Shown here: positions 6,227 to 6,420 of the stretch, one piece after another
Numbering within the stretch: the first letter of the stretch is position 1
Layout of the letters: each line of letters starts with the position of its first letter
Assembly: GCA_007123625.1 (NCBI GenBank)
Contig: SKKS01000112.1
Coordinates: forward strand, 1 to 6,420
From: Paracoccaceae bacterium
Lineage (GTDB): Bacteria; Pseudomonadota; Alphaproteobacteria; Rhodobacterales; Rhodobacteraceae
Direction of reading: 5' to 3'
DNA length: 6,420 nucleotides
Translations under genes and position numbers: made by a program
Notes under the pieces: model-generated
Told to the model about the DNA's origin: nothing
Seen by the model: the letters and a program-made list of their open reading frames with translations, nothing else
The model's database searches: none

Positions 6227-6340
6227 TATCCCCTCATGCGTTGGCGCAAACAATTTCTTGACAAAGCGTAGCGAGTCGCACCATCGTTTTCAATATGTAA
6301 AAATAAGTTTCAATATTTGGAACCTGCAAGGGAGGAAATC
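6227..6340. promoter_or_regulatory. Divergent promoter region between IclR gene and exported-protein gene
   Basis: This 114-bp region is AT-richer than its surroundings. For the leftward IclR gene I see -35 TTGAAA (6288-6293), a 17-nt spacer and -10 TACGCT (6265-6270). This keeps the three most conserved -10 bases and gives a short leader to the GAGGGG ribosome binding site. For the rightward gene I see a perfect -35 TTGACA (6258-6263) with a weak -10 CATCGT at 18-nt spacing (6282-6287). The two promoters interlock, so a protein bound between them could affect both. The calls are from base matching only. Confidence 0.6.
6288..6322. promoter_or_regulatory. Candidate IclR operator: two TTTCAATAT repeats 20 bp apart
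   Basis: TTTCAATAT occurs at 6288-6296 and again at 6308-6316, a centre-to-centre distance of exactly 20 bp, about two helical turns. The second copy continues into TTGGAA, giving the imperfect palindrome TTTCAA-TAT-TTGGAA (6308-6322), close in layout to the TGGAA/TTCCA-type sites known for several IclR-family proteins. The first copy overlaps the IclR gene's -35 box, which suggests autorepression. The direct repeat is seen directly. The binding role is inferred. Confidence 0.5.
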
Positions 6341-6420
6341 ATGCGGTTCACACTCACAGGCGCGGCGGCTGCGCTTGCCATGACCACGGCGCTGGCCGGA
6401 CCGGCAAGCGCCGAACTGAC
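6341..6420 (+). CDS. Exported protein, N-terminus only; probable ABC substrate-binding protein
   Basis: Only 26 codons are visible before the right edge. They encode a textbook Sec signal peptide: MRFTLT, then an alanine/leucine-rich core, then GPASA-EL with a likely cleavage after ASA at about residue 24. GGAGG lies 5 nt upstream of the ATG (6331-6335), a strong ribosome binding site. The gene is divergent from the IclR-regulator/MalK-type-ATPase pair. That layout commonly places a sugar-binding protein and its permeases opposite their regulator and ATPase. The binding-protein call is inference from this context, since the mature domain is not in the window. A TRAP-type binding protein or a secreted enzyme would look the same at this length. 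Confidence 0.85.
   Translation, partial: MRFTLTGAAAALAMTTALAGPASAEL

Noticed and set aside
1..6420. CRISPR array, insertion sequence, tRNA, phage or defence genes
   Set aside because: No regularly spaced repeats, terminal inverted repeats with a transposase, tRNA-like cloverleaf or such protein domains were seen. All genes belong to transport or its control.

Overview
The window is GC-rich, with strong G/C preference at third codon positions. The proteins look alphaproteobacterial, and a Rhodobacteraceae-type marine or soil heterotroph fits best. That placement is an inference from composition and gene style, because no rRNA or other marker gene is present. Almost everything lies on the minus strand. 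A single gene points right and is cut by the right edge.

Reading in transcription order from the right, two genes come first: an IclR-family regulator (5417-6226), then a MalK/UgpC-type ABC ATPase (4361-5413). They are separated by only 3 nt and are almost certainly co-transcribed. Divergent from them, at 6341, is the start of an exported protein with a strong ribosome binding site and a signal peptide. The 114-bp region between the two start codons holds overlapping divergent promoters and two copies of TTTCAATAT exactly 20 bp apart. I infer that the orphan sugar-type ATPase powers a transporter encoded to the right of the window, whose binding protein begins at 6341, and that the IclR protein controls both directions.

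A 386-bp non-coding stretch (3975-4360) follows. It contains a plausible promoter and several inverted repeats, including a perfect 8+8 bp palindrome CTTCGATA-N9-TATCGAAG just upstream of the -35 box.

That promoter would drive a second operon running left: a DUF3830-like small protein (3501-3974), a PotD-like periplasmic binding protein (2401-3426), two six-helix permeases (1477-2298 and 681-1484) and a PotA-like ATPase (1-677, cut by the left edge). Together these form one complete importer of the polyamine/opine/iron-type ABC class, headed by an uncharacterised cyclophilin-fold protein. The binding protein seems to lack the acidic and tryptophan positions that hold polyamines in PotD, so the substrate is probably not spermidine or putrescine. 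Strong stem-loops lie on both sides of the binding-protein gene and may set its expression relative to the membrane subunits.

No RNA genes, insertion sequences, CRISPR arrays or phage features were seen. The most interesting unknowns are the DUF3830-importer partnership, the palindrome in front of it, and the pairing of two unrelated transport ATPases around one regulatory region.
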